This document shows positions 13,841 to 21,483 of a stretch of 21,502 nt of DNA, one piece after another. Position 1 is the first letter of the stretch. Every line of letters begins with the position of its first letter. The notes under the pieces are model-generated. The model worked only from the letters and a program-made list of their open reading frames with translations. It did no database searches and was not told the origin of the DNA. This DNA is from an uncultured Bacilli bacterium (GTDB lineage: Bacteria > Bacillota_I > Bacilli_A > RF39 > UBA660), in the NCBI GenBank assembly GCA_934101605.1, contig CAKORS010000011.1, positions 1 to 21,502 of the forward strand. Reading direction: 5' to 3'. The position numbers and the translations under genes are program-made.

Positions 13841-15650
13841 AATTATAGGTATAGACTTAGGAACAACTAATAGTTGTGTTGCAGTCCTAGAAGCAGGGGA
13901 AGCTAAAGTTATCCCAAATCCAGAAGGAAATAGAACAACTCCTTCAATAGTTGCTTTTAAAAAGGGTGAAATGCTAGTTGGAGATGTTGCAAAACGTCAA
14001 GCTGAAACTAATACTAATACTAAAAGAAGTATTAAAAGGTTAATGGGAACAAAAGAAAAAACAGTATTAGAAGGTAAAGAATATTCGCCTGAATAAATTA
14101 GTGCAATGATTTTAGGAGATTTAAAGAAGAGTGCAGAAGCTTATTTAGGAGAAAAAGTTACTAAAGCTGTTATTACAGTTCCAGCATATTTTAACGATGC
14201 TCAAAGACAGGCTACTAAAAATGCTGGTAAGATTGCTGGACTTGAAGTTGAAAGAATTATTAATGAACCAACAGCAGCTGCTTTAGCATATGGTTTAGAT
14301 AAACAAGATAAAATGCAAACTATTTTAGTTTATGACTTAGGAGGAGGAACTTTCGATGTTTCAATTCTTGAGTTAGGTGAAGGTGTATTTGAAGTTAAAG
14401 CTACTGCAGGTAATAACAAACTTGGTGGAGATGATTTTGACGAAGTTTTAGTTAATTATGTAGCTCAAGAGTTTAAAAAAGAAAATGGTGTAGACTTACT
14501 TAAAGATAAATTAGCTGTTCAAAGACTTAAAGAAGCTTGCGAAAAAGCTAAAAAAGATTTATCTGGTGTAACGACTACTCAAATTTCTTGTCCATTTATT
14601 ACTCAAGGAGAAGATGGACCACTTCATTTAGATATGACTATTACTCGTGCTAAATTTGAAGATTTAATTAGAGATTTAGTTGATTCTACATTAGAACCAG
14701 TTAGAAAAGCCTTAAAAGATGCTAAGATGAAAGCTAGTGATATTGATCAAGTTATTTTAGTAGGTGGTTCTACTCGTATACCAATGGTTCAAGAATTAGT
14801 TAAGAAAGAATTAGGAAAAGAACCAAATAAGAGCGTTAACCCTGATGAAGTTGTAGCTATGGGTGCTGCTATTCAAGGTGGAGTATTAACTGGAGATGTT
14901 AATGATGTTGTATTACTTGATGTAACACCACTTTCATTAGGAATTGAAACATTAGGTAATGTTATGACAGTATTGATTCCTAGAAATACTACTATTCCAA
15001 CTTCTAAATCACAAGTATTCTCTACAGCTCAAGATAATCAACCAGCTGTTGATATTCATGTATTACAGGGTGAAAGACCAATGGCTATGGATAATAAGAC
15101 TTTAGGAAGATTCCAATTAACTGATATAGTTCCAGCACCACGTGGTGTTCCTCAAATTGAAGTTAAATTTGATATTGATGCTAATGGTATAGTTAATGTT
15201 ACTGCTAAAGATTTAGGAACTAATAAGGAACAAAAAATTACTATTACTTCTAATACTACATTAACTGAAGATGAAATCGATAAGATGGTAAAAGAAGCAG
15301 AAGCTAATCGTGATGCCGATGAAAAAAGAAAAGAAGAAGCAGATGTAAAAAATAATGCTGAACAAATGATTTTCCAAACAGAAAAAGCTATTAAAGATTT
15401 AGGAGATAAGATTGAAGAAAAAGAAAAGAATGACGCTTTAGCTGCAATTGATGACTTAAAGAAAGCAATGGATGCAAATGATGTTGAAGATATAAAGAAA
15501 AAGACTGAAAAATTACAAGAATCTACTTATGCTTTAGCAGCAAAAGTATATCAACAACAAGCACCTAATGAAGAAGTTAAGGAAGAAAAAGAAGATAAAA
15601 AAGACAATAAAAATAGTGATGTAAAAGAAGCTGAGTTTGAAGAAAAATAA
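13833..15650 (+). pseudogene. dnaK: Molecular chaperone DnaK with one in-frame stop codon
   Basis: This is the Hsp70 chaperone. The start is MSKIIGIDLGTTNSCVAVLE at 13833 with AAGGAG before it; an ATG at 13812 in frame is upstream of that site. Codon 88 is TAA (14094-14096) in the segment EYSPE-stop-ISAMILGDLKK, where other DnaK proteins have Glu or Gln. The frame is the same on both sides, so one base change (GAA to TAA) explains it. The rest is intact: VPAYFNDAQRQATKNAGKIAGLEVERIINEPTAAALAYG, YDLGGGTFDVS, the substrate-binding domain and an acidic Lys/Glu tail. As it stands it would give an 87-aa piece and, from the ATG at 14106, a 514-aa piece lacking the ATP phosphate loop. A sequencing or assembly error, a strain mixture or a true nonsense mutation are all possible. 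Confidence 0.9.
14094..14096 (+). other. In-frame TAA within dnaK
   Basis: The codon stands at residue 88, between SPE and ISAMI. The codon before it is GAA, and GAA here would restore the expected family sequence. Other genes in the window end normally in TAA, so general recoding is not a likely explanation. Confidence 0.95.
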
Positions 15651-15651
15651 T

Positions 15652-15673
15652 TAGAAGTCCTTCGGGACTTCTA
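15652..15673 (+). other. Stable C(UUCG)G hairpin between dnaK and pepF
   Basis: A perfect 9-bp stem (TAGAAGTCC with GGACTTCTA) is closed by a UUCG tetraloop in its most stable context. It is strikingly GC-richer than its surroundings. Only ATATTTT follows, and the pepF ribosome site AAGGAG begins seven bases later. It may be a partial terminator, or an mRNA stabiliser or processing site that raises dnaK over pepF and dnaJ. Confidence 0.75.
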
Positions 15674-15690
15674 TATTTTAAGGAGAATAT

Positions 15691-17499
15691 ATGATAAAAC
15701 AAGAAAAAACAAGGGAAGAAGTTTTGGATATTTATAAATGGAATTTAAGTAGTATTTATAAGAATGAAAAAGAGTATTTGGATGATTGTAATACTTTAAA
15801 AGCTTTAATTAAAGATATAGAAAAGTTTAAAGGGCATATTAATGATTCAAGTGATTCTTTATATAATTTTTTAATGATGGATGATAAGATTTCATATATA
15901 TTAACTAATTTATATGTATATGCTAACAGCATGAAGGATCAGGATGTTATGAATCAAGAAAATAGTAAAAGATATAATGAGATTTTAGCTTTAGCATCAT
16001 TAGTTAGTGAAGCAACATCATTTATTGTTCCTGAGATGTTAGGAACTGATTATGAAGTTATAAAAGATTACATAGAACAAGATGATAGATTGAAAGAATT
16101 TACTTTTGATTTAAATGATATATATAAATATCAAAAACATGTGGTAGATGAAAAAACTAATATATTATTATCTAATATTAGTGATTTAGATATGGGGTTT
16201 GAACAAAATACTGAGACTATTACTAATGGTATTATTAAGTATGGAACTATAGAAGATGAGAATTCTGATATGGTTGAGATAACTAATGGTAATATTTCTA
16301 AGTATTTAAAATCTCCTGTAAGAAGAGTAAGAAAAGATGCTTTTTTGAAAAGAATAGAAAAATATAAAGAATATGAAAATGTATTAGCAATAAATTATGA
16401 AAATCATTTAAAGGCTGATTCTTATGTAGCTCTTACTAAGAAATATAAATCTACTTTAGAGATGTATTTATTTAGTGATGATGTTACTGTTGATGTATAT
16501 GATAGTTTACTTAAATTTGCTAAAGCTAATTTAGGAACTTTACATAAATATTATAAATTAAAGAAGAAAGCTTTATGGTTAGATACTTTTTATGATTATG
16601 ATATTAGGGCTTCTATTTTAGATGAAAAAAATCATAAATTTAGTTTTGAAGATGCTAAAGATATGATACTTAAGGCTTTAGGAGTATATGGTGATAAATA
16701 TATAGATGATTTATCTAAAGCTTTTAGTGATCACTGGATAGATGTATATCCAAATAAGGGTAAAAGAAGTGGTTTTTATTCTACTTCTTGTGGAAAAGGA
16801 AATCCTATTATTTTAGCTAATTTTACTGAAGATTATTATGGTGTATCTGCTCTTGCTCATGAACTTGGACATTCAATGCATTCTTATTATAGTTCTAAGA
16901 ATAATCCTTTCCATTTATCAGAATATACTATTTTAGTAGCGGAAGTTGCATCTTTAACTAATGAGATATTACTTGCTAATTATATATTAGAAAATAGTAG
17001 TGATAAAGAGTTAAAGAAACTTGCTATTTATAATATGTTAGAGTTTATGACTGATAATTTCTTTGGAACTGTTGCAAGTGGTTCTATATTTGAAAAGGAA
17101 GTTCATGAAAGAATAGATAATAAGGAAACAATTGGAATTACTGAATTTATTTCAATAAACAAAAAAATAATGGATGATTATTACGGAGATATTGTAGAAC
17201 GTAGTGTATCTGATAATCCATCTTGTTTATATGTTCCACATTACTATAACAGTTTTTATTATTACAAGTATGCAGTTGGTATAGTGGGAGCATGTTATGT
17301 TGCTACTAAGATATTAAGTGGTGATAAAGAATATTTAAATAAATATCTGAAATTCTTATCTTTAGGAGGAAGTATGAGTCCTCTTGATGAGTTAAAGAGT
17401 ATAGATATAGATTTTACAAATGAAGAGATTTTATCTTCTTGTGTATCATATATGAATAGTTTGATTGAAAGGTTAGACAATTTAATTAATGAGGAGTAG
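15691..17499 (+). CDS. pepF: Oligoendopeptidase F (M3 family)
   Basis: This zinc metallopeptidase of family M3B cleaves short peptides in the cytoplasm. The 602-aa protein has the normal length. It carries the zinc site HELGH (His390, Glu391, His394), preceded by YYGVSALA and followed by the third ligand in VAEVASLTNE (Glu418). The substrate loop GKRSGFYSTSCGKGNPIILANFTEDY corresponds to the family's G-x-R-x-G-A-[YF] region. AAGGAG lies five bases before the ATG. It is placed between dnaK and dnaJ, an unusual insertion in the hrcA operon. It is therefore likely to be co-induced with chaperones, and could clear peptides from stress proteolysis. Confidence 0.95.
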   Translation: MIKQEKTREEVLDIYKWNLSSIYKNEKEYLDDCNTLKALIKDIEKFKGHINDSSDSLYNFLMMDDKISYILTNLYVYANSMKDQDVMNQENSKRYNEILALASLVSEATSFIVPEMLGTDYEVIKDYIEQDDRLKEFTFDLNDIYKYQKHVVDEKTNILLSNISDLDMGFEQNTETITNGIIKYGTIEDENSDMVEITNGNISKYLKSPVRRVRKDAFLKRIEKYKEYENVLAINYENHLKADSYVALTKKYKSTLEMYLFSDDVTVDVYDSLLKFAKANLGTLHKYYKLKKKALWLDTFYDYDIRASILDEKNHKFSFEDAKDMILKALGVYGDKYIDDLSKAFSDHWIDVYPNKGKRSGFYSTSCGKGNPIILANFTEDYYGVSALAHELGHSMHSYYSSKNNPFHLSEYTILVAEVASLTNEILLANYILENSSDKELKKLAIYNMLEFMTDNFFGTVASGSIFEKEVHERIDNKETIGITEFISINKKIMDDYYGDIVERSVSDNPSCLYVPHYYNSFYYYKYAVGIVGACYVATKILSGDKEYLNKYLKFLSLGGSMSPLDELKSIDIDFTNEEILSSCVSYMNSLIERLDNLINEE

Positions 17500-17507
17500 A
17501 TGTTGTT

Positions 17508-18638
17508 ATGGCAAGTAAAAGAGATTATTATGAAGTTTTAGGTGTTTCTAAAGATGCAAGTGAAAGTGATATAAAACTTGCTTTTAGACGTCTTGCTAAA
17601 AAATACCATCCTGATGTATCTAAAGAACCTGATGCTGAAGAAAAATTTAAAGAAGCACAGGAAGCTTATGCTGTTTTATCAGATGAACAAAGAAGAAAAC
17701 AATATGATCAATTTGGTCATGCTGCATTTGATCAAAATGGTGGTGCTAGTGGATTTGGAGGATATGATTTCTCAGGGTTTGATTTTTCATCTATATTTGA
17801 TGATTTATTCGGTGGAAGTGGATTCTCATCTAGTTTTGGAGGATTTTCAAGGGGTTCTTCTAGAACGAGAAAGTCTCGTGGAAATGATTCTTTAGTTATT
17901 ATGAAACTTACATTTTTAGAAGCTATTTTAGGATGTAAGAAGGATTTAGAGATTACTACAATGGATAAGTGTGATAAATGTAATGGTAAAGGTGGTTTCG
18001 GTGAACATACATGTAGTGAATGCCACGGAAGTGGTACCACTACTAGTCAACAACATACTTTATTTGGAACATTTTTAACTAAAAGTACATGTCCTAAATG
18101 TGGTGGAGAAGGTAAGACTTATGATGAAGTATGTTCTAAATGTCGTGGTAAAGGAAGAGTAAAGGTTACTAAAAATATAACTGTCACAGTTCCAGAAGGT
18201 GTTGATAATGAACAAAGAATAAGATTATCTGGTTATGGTGAAGCTTCTATAGATGGTGGAGAAAATGGAGATTTATATATTGAGTTTAGAGTAGCAGAAC
18301 ATGAATTCTATTATAGGGAAGGTAATGATTTATATATTAATTTACCTATTACTTTTACTGATGCAATTTTAGGTTGTAAGAAAAATATTAAATTACCTAA
18401 TGGTAGTATAATAGCATTAACTGTTCCTAGTGGATCAGAAAGTGGAGATAAACACAGAATTAAGGGTAAAGGTATAAAAGATCCTAATTATGGTAAATAT
18501 GGAGATTTATATGTTGTATTAAAAGTTGTTACTCCAAAAAAACTTAGTAGAGATCAGAAAAAATTAATAGAAGAACTTGCTTTGACTGATTTGAATGATA
18601 AAGAAATAGAAAGTTTTGAGAGATTTGTAGCAAAATAA
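17508..18638 (+). CDS. dnaJ: Chaperone DnaJ
   Basis: DnaJ delivers substrates to DnaK and stimulates its ATPase. The 376-aa protein has a J domain with the HPD motif (34-36), a Gly/Phe/Ser-rich linker (about 72-118), and four C-x2-C-x-G-x-G zinc repeats with all eight cysteines (155/158, 169/172, 195/198, 209/212). The C-terminal peptide-binding domains follow. The length is typical of type I DnaJ. GAGGAG lies 11 bases before the ATG, overlapping the pepF end. It is the last gene of the operon and is closed by a strong terminator. Confidence 0.97.
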   Translation: MASKRDYYEVLGVSKDASESDIKLAFRRLAKKYHPDVSKEPDAEEKFKEAQEAYAVLSDEQRRKQYDQFGHAAFDQNGGASGFGGYDFSGFDFSSIFDDLFGGSGFSSSFGGFSRGSSRTRKSRGNDSLVIMKLTFLEAILGCKKDLEITTMDKCDKCNGKGGFGEHTCSECHGSGTTTSQQHTLFGTFLTKSTCPKCGGEGKTYDEVCSKCRGKGRVKVTKNITVTVPEGVDNEQRIRLSGYGEASIDGGENGDLYIEFRVAEHEFYYREGNDLYINLPITFTDAILGCKKNIKLPNGSIIALTVPSGSESGDKHRIKGKGIKDPNYGKYGDLYVVLKVVTPKKLSRDQKKLIEELALTDLNDKEIESFERFVAK

Positions 18639-18668
18639 AAAATGTTTGAATTTAATCAAACATTTTTT
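18637..18668. terminator. Bidirectional terminator between dnaJ and lexA
   Basis: Perfect 13-bp arms (AAAAAATGTTTGA and TCAAACATTTTTT), extendable by two base pairs, with a 6-base loop. It begins in the dnaJ stop codon and ends one base before the lexA stop codon. Confidence 0.88.
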
Positions 18669-18669
18669 A

Positions 18670-19290
18670 TTATAATTTTCTATATAATCCTACAACTTTT
18701 CCTAGAATAGTTACATTTTTTAAAATAATAGGTTCCATATAATCATTTTCTGGTTGTAATCTAATATGATCTTTTTCTTTATAGAAAGTTTTTACAGTTG
18801 CTTCATTATTTTCATTCATTGCTACAACTGTATCACCGTTATTAGCAGTATTTGCTCTTTCTACCATTATAATATCTCCATCATATATACCTACGTTAAT
18901 CATTGATTCACCACTTACTCTTAAGGTAAATATTTCTTTATTTTTATGAGATAATAGTGAAACTGGTATTTCAAAATATTCATTAGGCATTTCAATTGCT
19001 TCAATTGGTGTTCCTGCGGTTACTTTTCCAAGTAGTGGAACAGATACAACCTTTTCTTCTTTTTCTTGATATTCATTTGGAACTAGGATTTCAATAGTTC
19101 TATTTTTTGCAGAATCTTTTCTAATGTATCCTTTTTCCATTAAATTATCTAGGTGTGTTTGTATAGTTGCAGTAGAACTTAAATTTGTTAATTTACATAA
19201 TTCTCTTACAGTAGGTGGATATCCTTTATTGGCCATAAATTTTTTTAATTCTTTTAAAACAAGTTCTTGTTTAGTAGTTAATTTTTCCAT
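18670..19290 (-). CDS. lexA: SOS repressor LexA
   Basis: LexA represses DNA-damage genes and cleaves itself when stimulated by RecA. The 206-aa protein has the winged helix (LTTKQELVLKELKKFM, GYPPTVRELCKLTNLSSTATIQTHLDNLMEKGYI) and the S24 peptidase domain. The cleavage bond is Ala92-Gly93 (VTAGTPIEA), and the catalytic pair is Ser129 (VSGESMINVGI) and Lys167 (ATVKTF). TAAGGAGG lies just before the ATG. The promoter carries a LexA box (19338-19351), which implies autoregulation. The Met and Asn after the catalytic Ser (SMINVGI rather than SMIDAGI) are a minor change. Confidence 0.97.
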   Translation of the reverse strand: MEKLTTKQELVLKELKKFMANKGYPPTVRELCKLTNLSSTATIQTHLDNLMEKGYIRKDSAKNRTIEILVPNEYQEKEEKVVSVPLLGKVTAGTPIEAIEMPNEYFEIPVSLLSHKNKEIFTLRVSGESMINVGIYDGDIIMVERANTANNGDTVVAMNENNEATVKTFYKEKDHIRLQPENDYMEPIILKNVTILGKVVGLYRKL

Positions 19291-19311
19291 AAATCCTCCT
19301 TATACACCACA

Positions 19312-19340
19312 ATCGTATCATACAAACTTATATTTGTCAA
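19312..19340 (-). promoter_or_regulatory. Sigma-A promoter of lexA
   Basis: On the minus strand TTGACA (19335-19340), 17 bases ending in TGa, and TACGAT (19312-19317). It is a strong extended -10 promoter. Confidence 0.8.
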
Positions 19341-19351
19341 ACAAATGTTTA
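19338..19351. promoter_or_regulatory. LexA (SOS) box
   Basis: CAAACAAATGTTTA matches 12 of 14 positions of the Gram-positive SOS box CGAACRNRYGTTYC. It overlaps the -35 box of lexA by three bases, so bound LexA would block the promoter. Confidence 0.8.
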
Positions 19352-19372
19352 AATACTTATTTTTTTAATTTG

Positions 19373-19409
19373 TTGTTTACATTTTTATAATATTATAATA
19401 AAATATAAT
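19373..19409 (+). promoter_or_regulatory. Promoter region of the glyS leader
   Basis: Three TATAAT boxes (19386, 19394, 19404) lie close together behind TTGTTT/TTTACA at 19373-19381. None has ideal spacing, but the region surely holds the promoter. Transcription probably starts between about 19398 and 19416. Confidence 0.45.
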
Positions 19410-19410
19410 T

Positions 19411-19555
19411 GTATTTTGAATGCGTTTTAGTGGCTTGGAAACCATGAGCATGTTATAGAAAAGGGATTCTTGAAGAAGAATAAGTAAAGTGGAACCGCGG
19501 GTTTATTACTCGTCTTTACGTATTGTTTTTCAAGTTTTTTATTTTATAGGAGGAG
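19411..19555 (+). promoter_or_regulatory. Glycine T-box leader of glyS
   Basis: The T-box sequence TGGAACCGCGG lies at 19490-19500. It sits in a standard antiterminator fold: GTAAAG (19484-19489) with CTTTAC (19514-19519), and CGGGT with ACTCG. AAAGGGATTCTTGA (from 19460) resembles the specifier segment of Bacillus glyQS, giving GGG or GGA, both Gly codons. The leader is very short: Stem I is reduced to about 50 bases (TGG/CCA and ATGC/GCAT pairs), with little room for the distal T-loop platform, and no Stem II or clear Stem III. No conventional competing terminator is visible. Confidence 0.85.
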
Positions 19556-19560
19556 ATATA

Positions 19561-20934
19561 ATGGAAAAAATAACAATGGAAAAATTAGTTAATTATTGTA
19601 AGAATTATGGATTTATATTTCAAGGTAGTGAAATATATGGAGGACTTGCTAATACTTGGGATTATGGACCACTTGGAGTCTTACTTAAAAATAATATAAA
19701 AAGTGCATGGCTTAAAAAGTTTGTTCAAGAAGATCCTAATAATGTTGGTCTTGATTCTGCTATACTTATGAATCCAAAAACATGGGAAGCATCAGGACAT
19801 TTAAAGACTTTTTCTGATCCATTAATTGATTGCAAGGAATGTAAGACAAGACATCGTGCTGATAAATTAATTGATGATTTTACTAACTCTGAGATGGGAG
19901 ATGCGATGAGTGAAGATGAAATGATTAATTTTATTAGGGAAAATAAAATACCTTGTCCTAAATGTGGTAAATCTAATTTTACTGATATAAGACAATTTAA
20001 TCTTATGTTTAAGACATTTCAAGGTGTTACTGAAGATGCAAAAGATACTATTTATTTAAGACCTGAAACTGCCCAAGGAATTTTTACTAATTTCTTAAGT
20101 GTTCAAAGAAGTATGAGACTTAAAGTTCCTTTTGGAATAGGGCAAGTTGGTAAGAGTTTTAGAAATGAAATTACTCCAGGAAACTTTATATTTAGAGTTC
20201 GTGAGTTTGAACAAATGGAACTTGAATTTTTCTGTAAACCTGGAACTGAGCTTGAATGGTTTAAGTATTATAAAGAATATTGTAAAAATTTCTTGCTTTC
20301 TTTAGGAATAAAAGAAGAAGATTTAAGATTAAGAGATCATTCTAAAGAAGAGTTATGTTTTTATAGTAATGCTACTACTGATATAGAATATAAATTTCCT
20401 TTTGGATGGGGAGAGTTATGGGGAATTGCCAGTAGAACTGACTATGATTTAAAACAACATCAAACATATTCAAATATTAAACAAGAATATTTAGATCCTG
20501 AAACTAATGAAAAATATATTCCATATGTTGTTGAACCATCTTTAGGAGTGGAAAGATTAGTATTAACTATTTTATGTAATGCGTATTGTGAAGAAGCGTT
20601 AGATAATGATACAAGAGAAGTATTAAAATTACATCCTTATTTAGCTCCTTATAAAGTTAGTGTTTTACCACTTGCAAAGAAATATCATGGAGAAAAAGCT
20701 CGTGAGGTTTATAGCAAATTATCTAAATCATTTATGGTTAGTTATGATGAAGCTGGTTCTATTGGTAAACGTTATAGAAGAAGTGATGCTATAGGAACAC
20801 CTTTTGCTATTACTATTGATGATGAAACAATTAATAATAATACTGTAACTTTAAGAAATAGAGATACAATGGAACAAATTGTTATAAATTTAGATGATAT
20901 AGAAAGTTATATTGAAGAAAGAATAAAATTTTAG
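19561..20934 (+). CDS. glyS: Glycyl-tRNA synthetase, dimeric (alpha2) type
   Basis: This class II enzyme charges tRNA-Gly. The start at 19561 follows AGGAGGAG; an in-frame ATG-less extension upstream lies in the T-box leader and is not coding. The 457-aa protein has GGLANTWDYGPLG, a zinc-binding insertion with CKEC and CPKC, class II motif 2 (GKSFRNEITPGNFIFRVREFEQMELEFF) and motif 3 (EPSLGVERLVL). The C-terminal anticodon-binding domain follows (LAPYKVSVLPL to the end). It is of the eukaryote/Gram-positive alpha2 type, not the two-gene GlyQ/GlyS type. Expression should be controlled by uncharged tRNA-Gly through the T-box. Confidence 0.97.
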   Translation: MEKITMEKLVNYCKNYGFIFQGSEIYGGLANTWDYGPLGVLLKNNIKSAWLKKFVQEDPNNVGLDSAILMNPKTWEASGHLKTFSDPLIDCKECKTRHRADKLIDDFTNSEMGDAMSEDEMINFIRENKIPCPKCGKSNFTDIRQFNLMFKTFQGVTEDAKDTIYLRPETAQGIFTNFLSVQRSMRLKVPFGIGQVGKSFRNEITPGNFIFRVREFEQMELEFFCKPGTELEWFKYYKEYCKNFLLSLGIKEEDLRLRDHSKEELCFYSNATTDIEYKFPFGWGELWGIASRTDYDLKQHQTYSNIKQEYLDPETNEKYIPYVVEPSLGVERLVLTILCNAYCEEALDNDTREVLKLHPYLAPYKVSVLPLAKKYHGEKAREVYSKLSKSFMVSYDEAGSIGKRYRRSDAIGTPFAITIDDETINNNTVTLRNRDTMEQIVINLDDIESYIEERIKF

Positions 20935-20949
20935 TTTTATTCTTTTTTT
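20915..20949 (+). terminator. Terminator overlapping the end of glyS
   Basis: AGAATAAAA (20920-20928) pairs with TTTTATTCT (20935-20943), extendable outward, and ends in a T-run. The left arm is coding sequence and the stop codon sits in the loop. Confidence 0.8.
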
Positions 20950-20968
20950 CTACAATTTATTTTAAAGG

Positions 20969-20974
20969 TATAAT
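20969..20974 (+). promoter_or_regulatory. -10 box of the sirA-like gene
   Basis: A perfect TATAAT lies 24 bases before the start codon. No convincing -35 hexamer at normal spacing is seen, so the sigma factor is uncertain. Confidence 0.4.
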
Positions 20975-20997
20975 ATACAATTACTTTGGTGATTGTA

Positions 20998-21429
20998 ATG
21001 AAAGTATATTATGGTTTTAATTTAAAGAAAGAGTTTGTTACTTTATATAAGGATAGACCTAAAGAATTATTTGATATTTTTAATAGGATTTATTATATGA
21101 GAGAGATTGATAAAAATTATGGGTATAATTTATTTTCTCAGGTTAGTTTATTTTTTAATAAGATAGAGCTTAATAATTTTATAAAAGATAGATATAAAGA
21201 TTCTATGATGTATTCATATACTAATAATGAACATATAATTAATAATTTATTTTTAAATGAGGTTAGCATTATGAAGGTTAATAATTCTAATATTAGGATT
21301 GAAACTAATCTTAGTTTTCCAGCTTTTTTTGATGATTTAAGAGAATATTCTAATAATTTATTTATATGTGATTTTGAAGAGGGTGATTATTTTTTCCTTA
21401 AGAAGAGCAAAGTTGTTATAAAAGCATAA
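20998..21429 (+). CDS. sirA: Probable sporulation inhibitor of replication SirA
   Basis: SirA binds DnaA at the start of sporulation and prevents new rounds of replication. The start at 20998 is chosen because GGTGAT precedes it; an in-frame TTG at 20986 lies within that site. The 143-aa product resembles Bacillus SirA at both ends: VYYGFNLKKEFVTLYKDRPKELFDIF near the N-terminus and FFDDLREYSNNLFICDFEEGDYFFLKK near the C-terminus. The length is also similar. The middle is weakly similar. There is no signal peptide or membrane segment, so it is cytoplasmic. gpr and spoIIP in the same window support a sporulation role. The comparison is from memory. Confidence 0.6.
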   Translation: MKVYYGFNLKKEFVTLYKDRPKELFDIFNRIYYMREIDKNYGYNLFSQVSLFFNKIELNNFIKDRYKDSMMYSYTNNEHIINNLFLNEVSIMKVNNSNIRIETNLSFPAFFDDLREYSNNLFICDFEEGDYFFLKKSKVVIKA

Positions 21430-21436
21430 AAAATGG

Positions 21437-21465
21437 TTGTAAAACTTATGTTTTTTTTATAAAAT
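21437..21465 (+). promoter_or_regulatory. Promoter of the gene at the window's end
   Basis: TTGTAA (21437-21442), 17 bases, then TAAAAT (21460-21465). A GGAGG ribosome site follows at 21472-21476. Confidence 0.5.
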
Positions 21466-21483
21466 GTATATGGAGGTAATATT

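Noticed and set aside
14094..14096. Recoding of TAA as an amino acid, or a selenocysteine-like event
   Set aside because: Many genes in the window end in TAA with good terminators after them, and no recoding hairpin is evident; a point change or an error is simpler.
17732..18040. Minus-strand 102-codon ORF within dnaJ
   Set aside because: It is a shadow of the Gly/Phe linker and zinc region of dnaJ.
19489..19560. N-terminal extension of glyS by 24 codons
   Set aside because: The extension lies in the T-box and leader, while the ATG at 19561 has the strong AGGAGGAG site.
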